Part shown: positions 1 through 11,152 of the stretch, piece by piece
How positions within the stretch are numbered: position 1 is the stretch's first letter
Layout of the letters: every line of letters starts with the position of its first letter
DNA from: Capronia americana
Lineage: Eukaryota; Ascomycota; Eurotiomycetes; Chaetothyriales; Herpotrichiellaceae
Assembly (NCBI GenBank): GCA_016110215.1
Contig: JADWQD010000006.1
Location: 1,488,001-1,552,000 of the forward strand
DNA length: 64,000 nucleotides
Reading direction: 5' to 3'
Program-made: the position numbers and the translations under genes
Notes under the pieces: model-generated
The model's input: the letters and a program-made list of their open reading frames with translations, nothing else
The model's database searches: none
What the model was told of the DNA's origin: nothing

Positions 1-450
1 TATGCGTCGCCTCCCGCCTCAGTAGATAGGTAGCCAGTGCCTGCCGCTTGAAGATACCAAGTTAAGCACGAGATGGCAAACCCGTTCAGTCGCTGAGAGA
101 CACAGTGCCAGCATGAGAGGGATGAAAGATGCTTAGAGGCGCGCCAAGGAAGCTTCACTCGCATTGCTCATTGCGATAGCAGGCTGGGGTCGATTTGGCA
201 TGAGCTCCCCTGGGCTCGGGCTCTGTGGCGCCTAGCATGGGGAAACCCTAGCTTTGGGCCTCGGCGACTCACTCGCGTCATCGTGAGCCCCATCAACACC
301 ATCCAGTATCTGAAGGTCAACGATACATAGCTAATGTCCTCAGAATCCTACTAGTACCACATTCTTTATCACTGCTTCATGGCTTGTTCGCTATCGTAGG
401 AAGCGATTTTCTACATCTTATCCCCCGCCGCTGAGGGTGTCTCAAGGAAG
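1..450. other. 5' flanking sequence, no gene seen
   Basis: No coding frame of note and no RNA gene recognised. The last part is presumably the promoter and leader of the DUF202 gene that starts at 451. Confidence 0.5.
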
Positions 451-1070
451 ATGGCTCAACAAGATAGCAGTCCACGGGGACGACCTGCTGATGACGAAGA
501 CGAGTGGCACCTCCTTTACAATCCCTTCGGCGCCACGATTAATGTCAACGAGTAGGACCTCCCCAGCCATGGGCGGCGACAGTCTTGCTGAACGATACTA
601 GGTACCATCCTGAAAATCCGCTCAAGATGTTTCTTCTACAGCCGCTGTACGCCCCGCTTCTCTTTCCTAACACCACATCAGACGCGCGCGACCACTGTGC
701 CAACGAGCGCACATTCTTATCGTGGCTGCGGCTGTCGATCTATATGGCTATAGTCGCGGTGGCCATCCTAGTCAACTTCCATCTCAAGCATCAACCAACT
801 GCCCTAGAACAAAGGCTGAGCCGTCCGATGGGAATCATCTTCTGGGTCCTCTCGCTGGCTTGCCTGGCGACTGGACTGGGTATCTACATGCGTACAGTCA
901 CTAAGTATGCAAAACGGCGGGCATTGGTTCAGACGGGAATGAAGACTCAGGCTGTGTTCCTGGTGGTCTCGGCGGCCATCATTACCGCATGCGCCTTGTT
1001 CCTAGCAGCGGAGGTGCAGGCGTCTCGAGAAAGGCAGGCCGGGGCTTCTGAGGCGATATTCATGCTGTAG
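451..1070 (+). CDS. DUF202 (YidH-like) small membrane protein, two exons
   Basis: Exons 451-551 and 602-1070 encode 189 aa. The 50-nt intron 552-601 (donor GTAGGA, branch-like GCTGAAC, acceptor TAG) joins an N-terminal segment MAQQDSS... to the body. Without the splice the first reading frame stops at TAG 553-555. The body has the DUF202 signature: an N-x-x-R-T-F-L-S-W-L-R-type segment (NERTFLSWLRLS) leading into the first of three predicted membrane helices, then helices around IIFWVLSLACLATGLGIY and FLVVSAAIITACALFL. DUF202 proteins are small integral membrane proteins of unknown biochemical role; in fungi the domain also occurs at the C-terminus of VTC polyphosphate-synthase subunits. This one lacks SPX and VTC catalytic domains, so it is a stand-alone DUF202. 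The domain call is firm. The first exon is inferred from frame and splice signals. Confidence 0.8.
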
Positions 1071-1383
1071 CGGCAAGCTAGGAATCACCATGGCCTTCAG
1101 TATCTTTATGACCGAAACGATAGTACCTGATAATGGGCGTTGATTGGACTGCGTAGACGCGTCTCGTGCATTCGATGTTGATTCGCTCATGCGCATCTGT
1201 CAATTCCTCACACTTTAAACCGCCCTTCGGCTGCGACCTGCGGCCTCAATCTCGACCACATCCATCCTCAGCCCCGAAACGATATATTCGCACCGCATGA
1301 GCTCTCCCAGACGCTCGCCCGCAGGCTTCTAAAGCTCTTGTCAACCTCTCCTCGCAGCACACTCCGCTCGTTGCCCTCCGATT

Positions 1384-2369
1384 ATGGATCCCTCCACCCC
1401 CGTTGACTACCCCGCGGATTCGGCCTACAGTCCGCACATCGTCAACGACCAGGATCAGTCACAAGAGGAGGTCACTGCGGTCCAAAATGGCCTGCAGACT
1501 CAGCCGTCGACTGCCACTGCGACGCCGCCCACAGATAACGACCCAAGCCAGAAATACAACTCACCCAGTCTATACCAACAGCCGGGTTCAAGACCAGGTT
1601 CTGGCATGGGCGGCCATCAACAAACACAGTATCAGGAGAATCGTCCGTCACAGCCAGCCAGCAAATCAAGCGTCGTCATTAAGGTTGGAATGGTTGGGGA
1701 CGCACAGATAGGGAAGACGAGTTTGATGGTCAAATATGTCGAGGGCAGCTGGGACGAAGACTACATACAGACATTGGGTGCGTTCGTGCCGTCGTGCTCC
1801 CAGTTTGAGTGTCTAACCTGGTGCCAGGCGTCAATTTCATGGAAAAGACAATCTCAATACGCAATACCGAGATCACCTTTTCGATTTGGGATCTCGGCGG
1901 TCAGCGAGAGTTTGTCAACATGCTTCCCCTTGTTTGCAACGACGCCGTCGCGATCCTATTTATGTTCGACCTGACTCGGAAGTCAACGCTGAACAGCATC
2001 AAAGAGTGGTATAGACAAGGCCGAGGCTTCAACAAAACCGCCATTCCGTTCTTGATTGGGACAAAATATGATCATTTCGTCAACTTTCCCAGAGAAGATC
2101 AAGAGGAGATCAGCAACCAGGTAAGCACAGGAATTCATTAGTAGTAGTAGCGATTCCAAAGATCTGCTCGCTGATTATCGGCGTCTGTACAGGCTCGGAG
2201 ATTCGCCAAAGCGATGCGGGCAAGCCTCATCTTTAGCAGCACCAGTCACAGCATCAACGTCCAGAAGATCTTCAAAATCGTTCTTTCGAAAGCATTCGAC
2301 CTGAAATGCACGATTCCCGAGATCGAGAACATTGGAGAACCTCTGCTCCTGTACCAATCTGTGAACTAA
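1384..2369 (+). CDS. spg1: Spg1/Tem1-type septation GTPase, three exons
   Basis: Exons 1384-1777, 1828-2120 and 2193-2369 give 287 aa. Introns are 50 nt (branch CTAAC) and 72 nt. The first ~95 residues are a low-complexity Pro/Gln/Ser-rich extension. The G domain follows: P-loop GDAQIGKTS, switch II WDLGGQ in place of the Ras DTAGQ, G4-position TKYD instead of NKxD, and a G5-like SST. The DLGGQ and TKYD variants, with the C-terminus ending shortly after the G domain and no prenylation CaaX box, are typical of Spg1/Tem1. This GTPase sits at the spindle pole body and starts the septation initiation / mitotic exit network by activating a Cdc7-type kinase. An uninterrupted read of the first frame would give a misleading 196-aa product because it runs through intron 1. 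Confidence 0.92.
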
Positions 2370-4178
2370 CGAGGACGCTCTCATTTGGTCGGATGGACCG
2401 TTGCAACCACGCAAAGCCGATGTTCAGTTACGTCCCAGGCGTTTAATGTAATACCACATCAAACCAACTTCAAGCACTAATGGGATCACATATGACGGGC
2501 GCCATCACGCCGTGCAGGGTCTCGACCATACGACGCTAAATCAAGCAGCTGCCTTGGCTATCCTCGGCCAAGCACGTGGGTAATGGTAGATTGTCTCAAA
2601 GGCCTCTCAACGACCTAGAAACCATGGCTTACTCGCCCGTACCCTTTGTTTGTCCATATTACTTGCAGTACAGGGTACGGCAACCGGGGTTGTTGGGGTT
2701 ATCGAGTTGCGCGCGTTTAGGATGATTTGGTGTTTTCGGAAGCCAGGCGCAATTGCATTAGTGCGGGAAACAGCTGGACGCATTGAGGTACCAAGGGGAT
2801 TGAAAAGGCAAGGTGGCAATGAGACTCATGGTTGTCTAAAGCATGAAGAACTTGACCAAGCACGGACCCTCAAGCTCCTCCACACAGACCGTAATGAGAG
2901 ACGAATTCGATGAGCTGGCCTCTATTCAACACTGCTATTTAGCGCTTCAAACGTTTCCTGATTCGCCGGTGCATTCAAACATGCGAGCATCATGGAATAC
3001 TGTACCAACCTTTGCATTCGAGCGGCAGTGCTCGTACACCATATGGCGGACACTTCCACGGCGCGTTAGTCTCAAGGCCCCTATTACTGTACCGTATCGC
3101 CGCACTATACTCCGTGCTGCGTACCTATCGTCCATCCATTGAACAAGCCACAGCACGATGCTACCTATCCCGCAAGCGACTTTGAGGCTGAAACCCAGCC
3201 TCGCCGAACTAGTGTATCTTAGTGTCTCGCTAATCGAGTTTCAGCCGGGTTGTTGTCCGGTGGCGGGGCATATACAGCATACTCCGAACTGTGCAGGGGA
3301 TGCTGAAGACGCCCTTCAGAGTCAAGGCTACTAGTACGGTAGATGAATCCAGCTGCTAACAACAGGTCTAACAGCCTGCCGTTGTGGGCGCTTTTAGATA
3401 CCCTTCAACAACCCCACGTCGCAGAGCTTGAGCCCACACAGGCTTGAGGGATTGCATCATGGCCTAGAATTCATGGACATGCTGTGTCCCACGTTGGCGC
3501 GTAAGAGTTACGTATCGTTCTCTTTTGGCTGGGCACAAGTTCTGCAGCTGACATCAGGTACAAGTCGTGTCATGTTCCTAAACTAGATTTCTGACGAATC
3601 AGGAGAAGAACCAGATGCTCATGGCAGGCATCAAGTCAATCTTGCGTAATTAAGGCTTTCCAGCCCTCCATTACTCCGTATGCAAGCGTGGCAAGCTGCC
3701 ATTGTCCTTTATAGACTTTGTTTACTGAGGTGGATAGGGTTTAGCGTTTGGGGGGCTGGTGATCCACACGGTGTCCTACGCCCAATTGTGATACGCGGGG
3801 CAGATCGGTAAAGGCTTGGCAATACTGTTAGTGTCGACTCCACCGGTTCCCCGCCGCTGCATTTCTTTTCACTAGCCACTCACACCTCGCTTCAACCCTG
3901 CCATCCTCGCCTCCTAGCCACGCAATACACGACAATGCTAGTCCATCTCAGCCGCGCAATATTGTCTTTTTGCACAATGGAGGCTGGTACGAGCTCTCAA
4001 GGCCGAGTACCACGTCTATATATCGCGGGTCGCAGAGAGGTTTGTGCACCGTCTTCTCCATCCATCCAAGACACTCCAGCAGAGCAGCTTTGACACTCGC
4101 ACGTTCCCAAGAGCGTACAGAGCACCCGATCTTCCTCGATATCCGCATTGTCCATTGTTATACTACACTTCATTCGAC
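2370..4178. other. 1.8 kb intergenic region, no gene seen
   Basis: Only short, mutually overlapping open frames with no recognisable domain. No repeat array or RNA gene recognised. The final ~250 bases, with several pyrimidine-rich tracts, are probably promoter and 5' leader of the wall-protein gene. Confidence 0.45.
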
Positions 4179-5663
4179 ATGCATTCTCGTTCCCGATCTG
4201 TAATTGTTGCCGCCGCCACTCTCTCGGCCGTGCCTCTCTCATCGGCGCTTCCTAGACCCCAAACCACATCTACTCCTCCCCCCGATTGCTTGCTTAGCTG
4301 CACAGACTCGGCAGCGGCCAACTTCACTGATGTCTGCAGCCCCGATTCTGTTGCGACCATTCAATCATGCGTCGTGGCCGGTTGCGCGCCTGAATCCGTC
4401 GCTGTTGCGATTGGTCTCGTTGTGACTCACTGTGCAGAGCAACATGGGCCAGCTCCTAGCCCAATCTGGTCGGATTGGTCCAGCTCGACGACCACAACCT
4501 CGACGACAACAAGTTCAACCCCAGTTTGGAGTGACTGGAGCCAAAGTACGAGCTCGACCACAAGTCCCAGTGCAGTTACCACAACGACGTCGACCGTTCC
4601 CTCCTCAAGCCCTATCTGGAACGATTGGACGAGCACGACTTCCAGCACGACAACCAGCAGCTCGACGACCAGCACGAGCCCTGTCTGGAACGACTGGACG
4701 AGTACGACTTCCAGCACGACGACGATTAGCTCAACGACTACCCCGGAGACCTGGTCGGACTGGAGCGCGTCGACCACTGAGACCCCGGTTGCTCCAATTA
4801 CAACTACTAGCTCTGCAGAGAGTTGGTCTGACTGGAGCTCTTCCACAACAACAACCAGCAGCACCACTTCCTGTTCTTCCACCTCGGAAACCTGGGCTGA
4901 TTGGTCACAAACTACATCTCCCACCCCCGTCGCCCCGGTCACGACAAGTTCAAGTTCGAGCTCTGAGTCTCAGTGGCTCGACTGGACTTCAAGCAGCAGT
5001 ACGACCACAACCACGAGCAGCACGACCACCCCGGTTTCTTCAAGCTGGGCAGATTGGACAACCTCTATCCCAGTTACACCCGTGACGACAACAACAACTG
5101 AAGAGAGCAGCTGGCTTGACTGGACGTCTTCTGCTACGCCGACTCCCGTTACACCTGTCGCCCCCGTAACCACCACCGAAGAGAGCAGCTGGGTTGACTG
5201 GACTTCGTCGACGACCTCCTCGAGCACAACTTCTTCCACCACCCTTGAAACTTCTACTTGGGCAGATTGGACCCCGTCTACGACCCCGGTCCCAGTCACT
5301 CCTGTGGCGCCAGTGACAACAACTCCGGAAAGCAGTTGGCTTGACTGGAGTTCCACCAGTACCTCTTCAAGCACGACTTCTTCCTCGACGATTCCCACCT
5401 CATCAAGCTGGGCGGACTGGACCAGTACGATCAGCACGGTGCCGGTTTCTTCCTCTACCCCAGTGGCTCCTTCGAGCACTGTCACTCCTTCGACCACCAA
5501 GACTTGGCAAATCGAACAGCCCAGCTCCTCGGCAAGTCCAAGCACGACCTTGACCACCCCAGCCGCTCCAGCTGTATCGAGCTTCACCGGCGCTGCAAAC
5601 AAGCTTGGATCATCCGCTGGCATGATCCTGGCGGCAGCATGCGCTGGATTTGCTCTCTTCTGA
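4179..5663 (+). CDS. Secreted GPI-anchored Ser/Thr-rich protein with six-Cys CFEM-like head and 14 WxDW repeats
   Basis: Single exon, 494 aa from the ATG at 4179. I prefer this start over the upstream in-frame ATG at 4044 because it gives a clean signal peptide (MHSRSRSVIVAAATLSAVPLSSA). The head (about residues 30-85) has cysteines in the order C-x3-C, C, C-x4-C, C. This resembles a CFEM domain that has lost the paired C4/C5 and the Asp between them, so heme binding by the usual route is doubtful. The rest is Ser/Thr/Pro-rich linker (a candidate O-mannosylation region) broken by 14 copies of W-[SNALV]-D-W between about 4468 and 5425. The C-terminus (GAANKLGSSAGMILAAACAGFALF region) is a GPI-attachment signal. 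The likely place is plasma membrane or cell wall. Function is unknown; adhesion or wall structure is an inference from composition. Long open frames on the opposite strand here are compositional shadows. Confidence 0.85.
   Translation: MHSRSRSVIVAAATLSAVPLSSALPRPQTTSTPPPDCLLSCTDSAAANFTDVCSPDSVATIQSCVVAGCAPESVAVAIGLVVTHCAEQHGPAPSPIWSDWSSSTTTTSTTTSSTPVWSDWSQSTSSTTSPSAVTTTTSTVPSSSPIWNDWTSTTSSTTTSSSTTSTSPVWNDWTSTTSSTTTISSTTTPETWSDWSASTTETPVAPITTTSSAESWSDWSSSTTTTSSTTSCSSTSETWADWSQTTSPTPVAPVTTSSSSSSESQWLDWTSSSSTTTTTSSTTTPVSSSWADWTTSIPVTPVTTTTTEESSWLDWTSSATPTPVTPVAPVTTTEESSWVDWTSSTTSSSTTSSTTLETSTWADWTPSTTPVPVTPVAPVTTTPESSWLDWSSTSTSSSTTSSSTIPTSSSWADWTSTISTVPVSSSTPVAPSSTVTPSTTKTWQIEQPSSSASPSTTLTTPAAPAVSSFTGAANKLGSSAGMILAAACAGFALF
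4468..5425 (+). repeat. Protein-coding tandem repeat, W-x-D-W unit, 14 copies
   Basis: Imperfect coding repeats of variable length (roughly 16-35 codons), each with a conserved TGG-NNN-GA[CT]-TGG core followed by Ser/Thr codons. Two sub-patterns alternate in the second half: a W[AS]DW unit followed by TP-V-APVTTT, and a W[LV]DW unit preceded by ESS. This suggests growth by duplication of a two-unit block. Confidence 0.8.
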
Positions 5664-7703
5664 GGCGTCGATTGAGAAGCTGTACGGATTACTGGAGTTA
5701 CACGGGTTCAAAAAGGGTACAAAAAGGTAGAACGGCACTTTTATCATCGGGAACGGATACCCGTCATACAACATACTAATATTTTCTTCGATTGAGCTTT
5801 GGGATATCTTGGATTTGATGCCTTGGATGACGCAATGGCACTTGATGTTTTACTACGATGTACTCGAGCATATGATTGAACATACGACTAATTCGTATAT
5901 GGGGGACGACAAAGGAATCACGGCAAGGTAGAACAGGAAGACGGATGTAGAAGAAGAACATGCCGAAATAGCACGAAGATACAGAGTAAGAATGAATGAA
6001 AAGAATGAATTCAAAGCCTTTTACCTCGTACTCGGTACTTTCTCCCCATTCAACTTGATATCAATCGCTTGGTTACCTTGTCCTCTTTTTCGTTGTCGGG
6101 ATGCATTGGCTCTCTTCTTGCCCCTTTGTATTCCATCCAACGCAGCGAACCCCGGAGCCATCATTGCATGTTGCCTCGTTGGTGACCTTCACTTCACTAA
6201 CAAGCCAATCATAATTCCTCCTCGCCTTTTGTCCTTGATATTTTAAAGATTCTCAAATTCTGCTACAATATCTTCTCGGGCTCAGATCGAACTAGCACCG
6301 AGCTAGAAGGCGGGCCAGAGACGAATTGTGCGACAAAGTCCTCCGTTCAACTCCCGCTGTCGCCAACAAAAGTCCGAACCGATCCTCGATCCTCGATCCC
6401 CTTCCTCCTCGAACGCCTCGAATGACAACAGAAATAAGTGGTGGAAGATGAAAGGACAGGCCAGAAATTACATAATGGTTGCATACTTGATAAGTCAAAT
6501 CGGCGGTTCATCGAACAAGATGGCCGCGAGATGGGAGTAGACCGGTTGGCTTGCCACCACCGGATATAGCCCAATCAAAACAGAAAAGCGATATCATACT
6601 TCTACTGTTCGAGTAGAGGGTGTGGTAGAGTTTTTTTTTTTTTTGGCCATTCTTTCCGTGTTAGGAAGGGAGTTAGTTATGTTTTATAGGTGAGCCTTCA
6701 CTTCATCACGCTGATAAGGTAAGGCTTACACAATATACACCAGTACCTAGAATCAGTTAGTTTCATCCTTAGACTACGCCCGCCATTCATTACTCCTACC
6801 GGGAGCTGTCGCCAATAGTCTATCTTCAGGTAGAGTCTCGGTCTTATATTCGAAAGGAACAGCGACGTCGCACCCTTACATCTCCACCCAAGCGCCAAGT
6901 GAAAACAAATAAGCGAAGTAAGCGAAGAGCGAGCACGCCTCCAATTACAACGCGCCGAACTCTACCCGCTGCGAGGTGTCTGCACGAGCCATACGAATTA
7001 GCCTTGTACACAGTTCGTATCGCCCACCAAGAACGACTACTCCCTCTGGTGTATTGAATTCCTCCAACTGTCGTTTACAGAATCTGTTTTCCAGCTATAA
7101 GAGTGAGAGCCAACCCGACATCGGCAGAGAAGGTCTAAGCAAGTTTCGGTTCTTACGAAACACCTCGTACGGTGCTCATATCTCCGGCTAGAAGCCGGGC
7201 GAATCCCGAACTACTACTACACGACCCCCTCTTCGCGCGACGACACTTGAGCAAGTCTGCTGCGTCATTCCCACCACGCGCCCTCGCAGGATCGTCAGCA
7301 ACTGGCTCCACGGAACAGATGGGTTGTGGCATCCGGAGCGGATCCGCAAAGAATGACCTACCTAGACAATCGCTCGGCTCAGGATCATCCCATCCCAAGA
7401 TGCGGGGACTCGCGGTATCCGGTTGTATGTAATGAGTAGACAACCGCGTCCTGGGAGACGGCGACCGAATCTGATTCACATTGGAGAATGAGATGGAGAA
7501 AACGGGCAACCCCACGTCAGGATCGATGTGTACAAGTACATAAAGACGAGATTCCCCCATAAAGTGAAACTGACGGGATCTAATTTATCTCGAGTCGATT
7601 GAGCATTCCGCTTGACATCATTGCTTTTTCCGCTTGACATCATTGCTTTTTCCGCTTGACGCGATCCAATATTACGGTACAGCCCAGGCAGCAGAGCCTC
7701 GAC
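5664..7703. other. 2.0 kb intergenic region with poly-T tract and tandem repeat
   Basis: No supported gene. A pure T run lies at about 6631-6644. A 22-bp tandem repeat lies at 7608-7660, just upstream of the next gene. The remaining open frames are short and lack domains. Confidence 0.45.
7608..7660 (+). repeat. 22-bp promoter-proximal tandem repeat, 2.4 copies
   Basis: Two perfect 22-base units (7608-7629 and 7630-7651), beginning CCGCTTGACATC and ending in a T5 tract, plus a 9-base partial third unit (7652-7660). The array ends 44 bases before the alpha/beta hydrolase ATG, so it lies in the leader or core promoter. Confidence 0.9.
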
Positions 7704-8825
7704 ATGCCTAACACTAAGATCGTCCACGTCCCTCACCTGGGCGGCATCGATGCCGCGTACCAATCGCCCCATCCGTACGACGCGTCGAAGCCGACATTGA
7801 TCCTGGTCAACAGCTTCACGACCTCGTCCGACCTGTACCAGAAACAGTATGCCAACAAGCAGCTGACGGACAAGATGAACCTCGTGGCCATCGAGCTGCT
7901 GGGCCACGGCCAGACGCGCACCAAGTCGGAGAACTTCACGTACTGGGACACGGCCATCATGAACATCCAGGTCATGGACGCGCTGGGCATCAAGAAGGCC
8001 TTTGTGCTGGGCACGAGCCAGGGCGGGTGGATCACGGTGCGAATGGCGCTGTTGGCACCGGACAAGGTATGTACTGTAAATTACGTTTTTAACTTGCCCT
8101 TGCCCTTGCCCTTGGAGATTATCGCCCCCCCCCGGTTCTTCGGGTGCTAGTTTGTAACACGTCTTTCTCAGATTGTAGGCATCATCCCGCTGGGGACGTC
8201 GCTGGACTACGAATCCCAGCGCACCCGCGATCTCGGCTGCTGGGACGGCGTGCGCGACGTGAGCGTCCCGATCGACGCGTGGACGTCCAAGACGCCGACG
8301 CCGGACTTCCAGCCCGACCTGGCGTACTGCGACTTCCTCATCGACATCGGCTTCGGGAAGACCTGCAGCCAGGAGACGCGCGATTTCTGGAGGAAGACCA
8401 TCCAGGCGAACTACCAGGGCGATGACGGGCGGAGGAGGGCCAGAATGGCTGCTATCAATCTGAGAGACCGAGACGGGTTGCATGGGAGGTTGTTCGACGT
8501 CACCTGTCCGGTCATGTGGTTGCATGTAAGTTCCCTCCCCTCCCCTCCTGGTTGAATGGCCCCCCATCATCACCCTCAAGCGTACCGCGGTGGGGAGGTG
8601 AGGTGTGTGCTTGAAGACGTCGATGGATTTGCTAATCTGAGGGGACCATGCACAGGGCACAGACGATGCCGTGTACAGCGTCGCGAACGCGAAGGAGGAA
8701 ATCAAACTGTTTGTCAATTCCCCGTCCGCCGAACTCATCACCGTTCCAGGAGGTGCGCACTTTCTGTCCGCCTCGCATCCCAAGGAGGTGGATAACGCGC
8801 TGATTGCGTTTGTCGGCAAATATGC

Positions 8826-8829
<4 letters not shown>
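7704..8829 (+). CDS. Alpha/beta hydrolase fold protein, three exons
   Basis: Exons 7704-8066, 8172-8525 and 8656-8829 encode 296 aa. Introns are 105 and 130 nt, and the second has a CTAAT branch box. The fold is clear: strand-turn ILVNSFTTSS, nucleophile elbow G-T-S-Q-G-G with Ser105, acid-loop G-T-D-D (Asp242/243), and catalytic His274 in GGAHF. A small lid domain lies between. The sequence resembles fungal single-domain hydrolases of the enol-lactone-hydrolase/haloperoxidase-like group, but the substrate cannot be read from sequence. An upstream in-frame ATG at 7656 would add 16 residues and lies within the tandem repeat; I prefer 7704. The next genes are an SDR (opposite strand) and a dienelactone hydrolase, which hints at ring-cleavage or lactone metabolism. 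Confidence 0.88.

Positions 8830-8860
<31 letters not shown>
8828..8860 (+). repeat. (GA)16 microsatellite overlapping a stop codon
   Basis: A pure GA dinucleotide run starts inside the TGA stop of the alpha/beta hydrolase gene (8827-8829) and continues into its 3'UTR. Confidence 0.9.
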
Positions 8861-8862
<2 letters not shown>

Positions 8863-9120
8863 GGAGAGACGGATTGGAAAGGAACTTTGAATTTCCTAAT
8901 GGGAGAAAACCCGAATATGCACATGGGTATGGATTGGTACATAAAGCAAAAAGCTAACAAACATAACATCGTGTGGGCTCCGTTCCGCTCAACGCCATGC
9001 AGAATGATCATCCTTGACTGTCTACCTACCCCTGATCTCCAGCATAGTCTGCCCAAGGTACATACATACCCCGTGGCTTTAGACCCCAGACCACCACTAA
9101 TGTGACTGCACGGCATTTTG

Positions 9121-10233
9121 TTATCCATGGTTAGGTATCCCCGTCATCTGCTCGGCCAACACATCGGCCTTCAGCGCCGGCCTGTCGCCCACAGATTTCC
9201 CTGCCGTGGTCCCACCATCGACCGGCATGATGAGCCCGGTAATCCACTTCGCCTCCTTACTGCACAAGAACAGCACGGCTACCCGAGATGTAAGATCAGC
9301 ATCAGTATCAATGTCAGCGTGCTGCCTAAGCACGGCGACGACTACTCCACCGTCACGCGCACGAAAACGGAGAGGATAACTTCACTCACCGTAGCCGACA
9401 TCCCAAGCCGTGCCCTCGGTCTTCAGTAGATTCTGATTGATTCTAGCCTGTCTCATCTCCTCGCTCATACCCCCCCTGCGCACCATCGGCGTGTACACCA
9501 TGCCCGGACACACGCAATTGACTCGGATGCCCTCTTCGCCGTGCTGCGCGGCCATGGCGCGGGTCATCTGGATGATCGCCCCCTTAGATGTCGGGTACAA
9601 GAGGCTGGGATTGCCGCCCAACAAGCCAGACACGGAGGCCATGTTGACGATGACGCCGACTCCATTGCGCCGCATCTCCGGAATGACGTGGCGCGCCATG
9701 AGCACCATGCTCGTGACGTTGATGCGCATGTCGCGGTCCCAGGCGGCTAGGTCGACGGTCGTGGCGTCGCCCATCGCCCCGCCCACGCCCACGACGTTGA
9801 CGAGGATGTGCACGCCGCCGAAGTGGGCGACCGTCGCTGCCACGGCCGCTTTGCATGATTCCTCGTTTGTCACGTCCGTTCGGATCACCACCGACGTGCC
9901 GCCCTCCGAGTCGATCATGCGCTTCGTCTCGTCGGCCCAGTCGGCATTGATGTCCAGGAGGGCGACTTTGGCGCCCTGCCGCGCGAGGAGGATGGCTGTG
10001 GCGCGGCCGTTGCCGATTTCACCTGCGTGGAATGCGATGGCCGCGTTATTGAGCGGTCAGATAACACGAGTATGCATATCTGTGTGTTGATGCCATGGGG
10101 ATGGATGTATGGAGATGGACAGTAGGTTGTGGGGAGATTAACCACGAAGGCTCAAAGGCCGTAACATACCTGGGAGACGAGAGCCGGCGCCTGCCACGAT
10201 GGCCACCTCGCCGGTGAAGTCGAACGGAGCCAT
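9121..10233 (-). CDS. Short-chain dehydrogenase/reductase (SDR), three exons
   Basis: Exons on the minus strand are 10233-10170, 10022-9390 and 9278-9121, giving 284 aa. Introns are 147 and 111 nt, the latter with GCTGAC. The cofactor motif is the expanded form G-A-G-S-R-L-P-G-E-I-G-N-G (residues 15-27) and is completed only by splicing exon 1 to exon 2. An NVVG motif stands in for NNAG at Asn97. The catalytic set is Ser151, Tyr164 and Lys168 in YPTSK. The C-terminal P-V-D-G-G-T motif is present. Asp49 at the end of strand 2 (LLDIN) favours NAD(H) over NADP(H). The substrate is unknown. The gene is convergent with the alpha/beta hydrolase (stop codons 291 bases apart) and divergent from the dienelactone hydrolase. 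Confidence 0.9.
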
Positions 10234-11152
10234 TGGTCAATTAATTGATAAGATACAATACCTAGATAGCCGTGTGCCTCCACGCGAAAGATGGAGAGTT
10301 GAACAGATGGATACTCTGTACTGGTAGTCTCCCTTGGTTTGTCGCAGGCCCGTGGTACAGTACTACTGTAGTAGGTACGATAATAGCTTTTCTATAATTA
10401 TTTGATCTGATCAATAGACCTCTTGCACCACAAGCTGGCTAGCTGTTCACGTATAAGATTTTGGATACAAATACCTACCCACCTTCTCGGTAAGCCTTTT
10501 TGTATGGTCGTCGGAATAAAAATGTTGTCACAAGACCAGGTGCGAGGGTGAGGAACGGACACCGCGGCATGAGGAATCGTACACGGTTTGGTTTGCGGTG
10601 GAATCCGTTTGTGGGCACAGAAAGGGGGGCATTGCAGGGTTTCACCATCCAGAGGGATGCCCGTGCTGTAAGTGGTGACACTGTCCTGTACATAGACTAG
10701 CCGGTAGCCGAGACTGTCACTTGCAGTGCCACTGGAAATGTACTTTTGATATGGGAGACCCAAAACTGCTCGCCGGGCAGGCGTACCGACTGGGTGGCTG
10801 GATGGCCGGCGGGCCGGCCTACTCCGTGTTGGCTGCTGGTTGCTGGCTGGATGCTGACGCCGTGGCGGCCTTGTTCCCCGCTCGAAGCGACTCCAATATT
10901 CTCTTCTGTATGGGAGGTGGGAGGATTGTCTTGGAGACTGTGAGGACAGTGTAACTTAGCCGCGGGGGATGGCCGGCTGCCGGCTACAGCGTACAGTACC
11001 ATGTATGGCGCCATCGTGCTAGATGAAGATGAAACCATAGGTGAGATATTACGACCACGACAGAGAGTCGAGAAATAGAGATAGAAATCCAGGTCGTGTA
11101 CGCACCTGCCGTTACTTATCCGGCATACGTCCCTGTCCCCTTCGCCCACATC
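10234..11152. other. Divergent intergenic region (SDR / dienelactone hydrolase)
   Basis: 0.9 kb between two divergent starts, presumably holding both promoters. An open frame on the minus strand (10697-11221) has no recognisable domain and overlaps the neighbouring coding exon. No gene is called. Confidence 0.4.

Noticed and set aside
4427..5623. Two Val-rich minus-strand frames (171 and 217 aa)
   Set aside because: Mirror image of the Ser/Thr-rich repeat gene; open only because of its codon composition.
7476..9128. 550-aa open frame on the minus strand
   Set aside because: It is antisense to all three alpha/beta hydrolase exons, crosses the GA repeat (giving SLSLSL), and has no domain. The plus-strand gene has a full catalytic triad.
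9437..10090. 217-aa plus-strand frame
   Set aside because: Antisense of the SDR exon 2, no domain.
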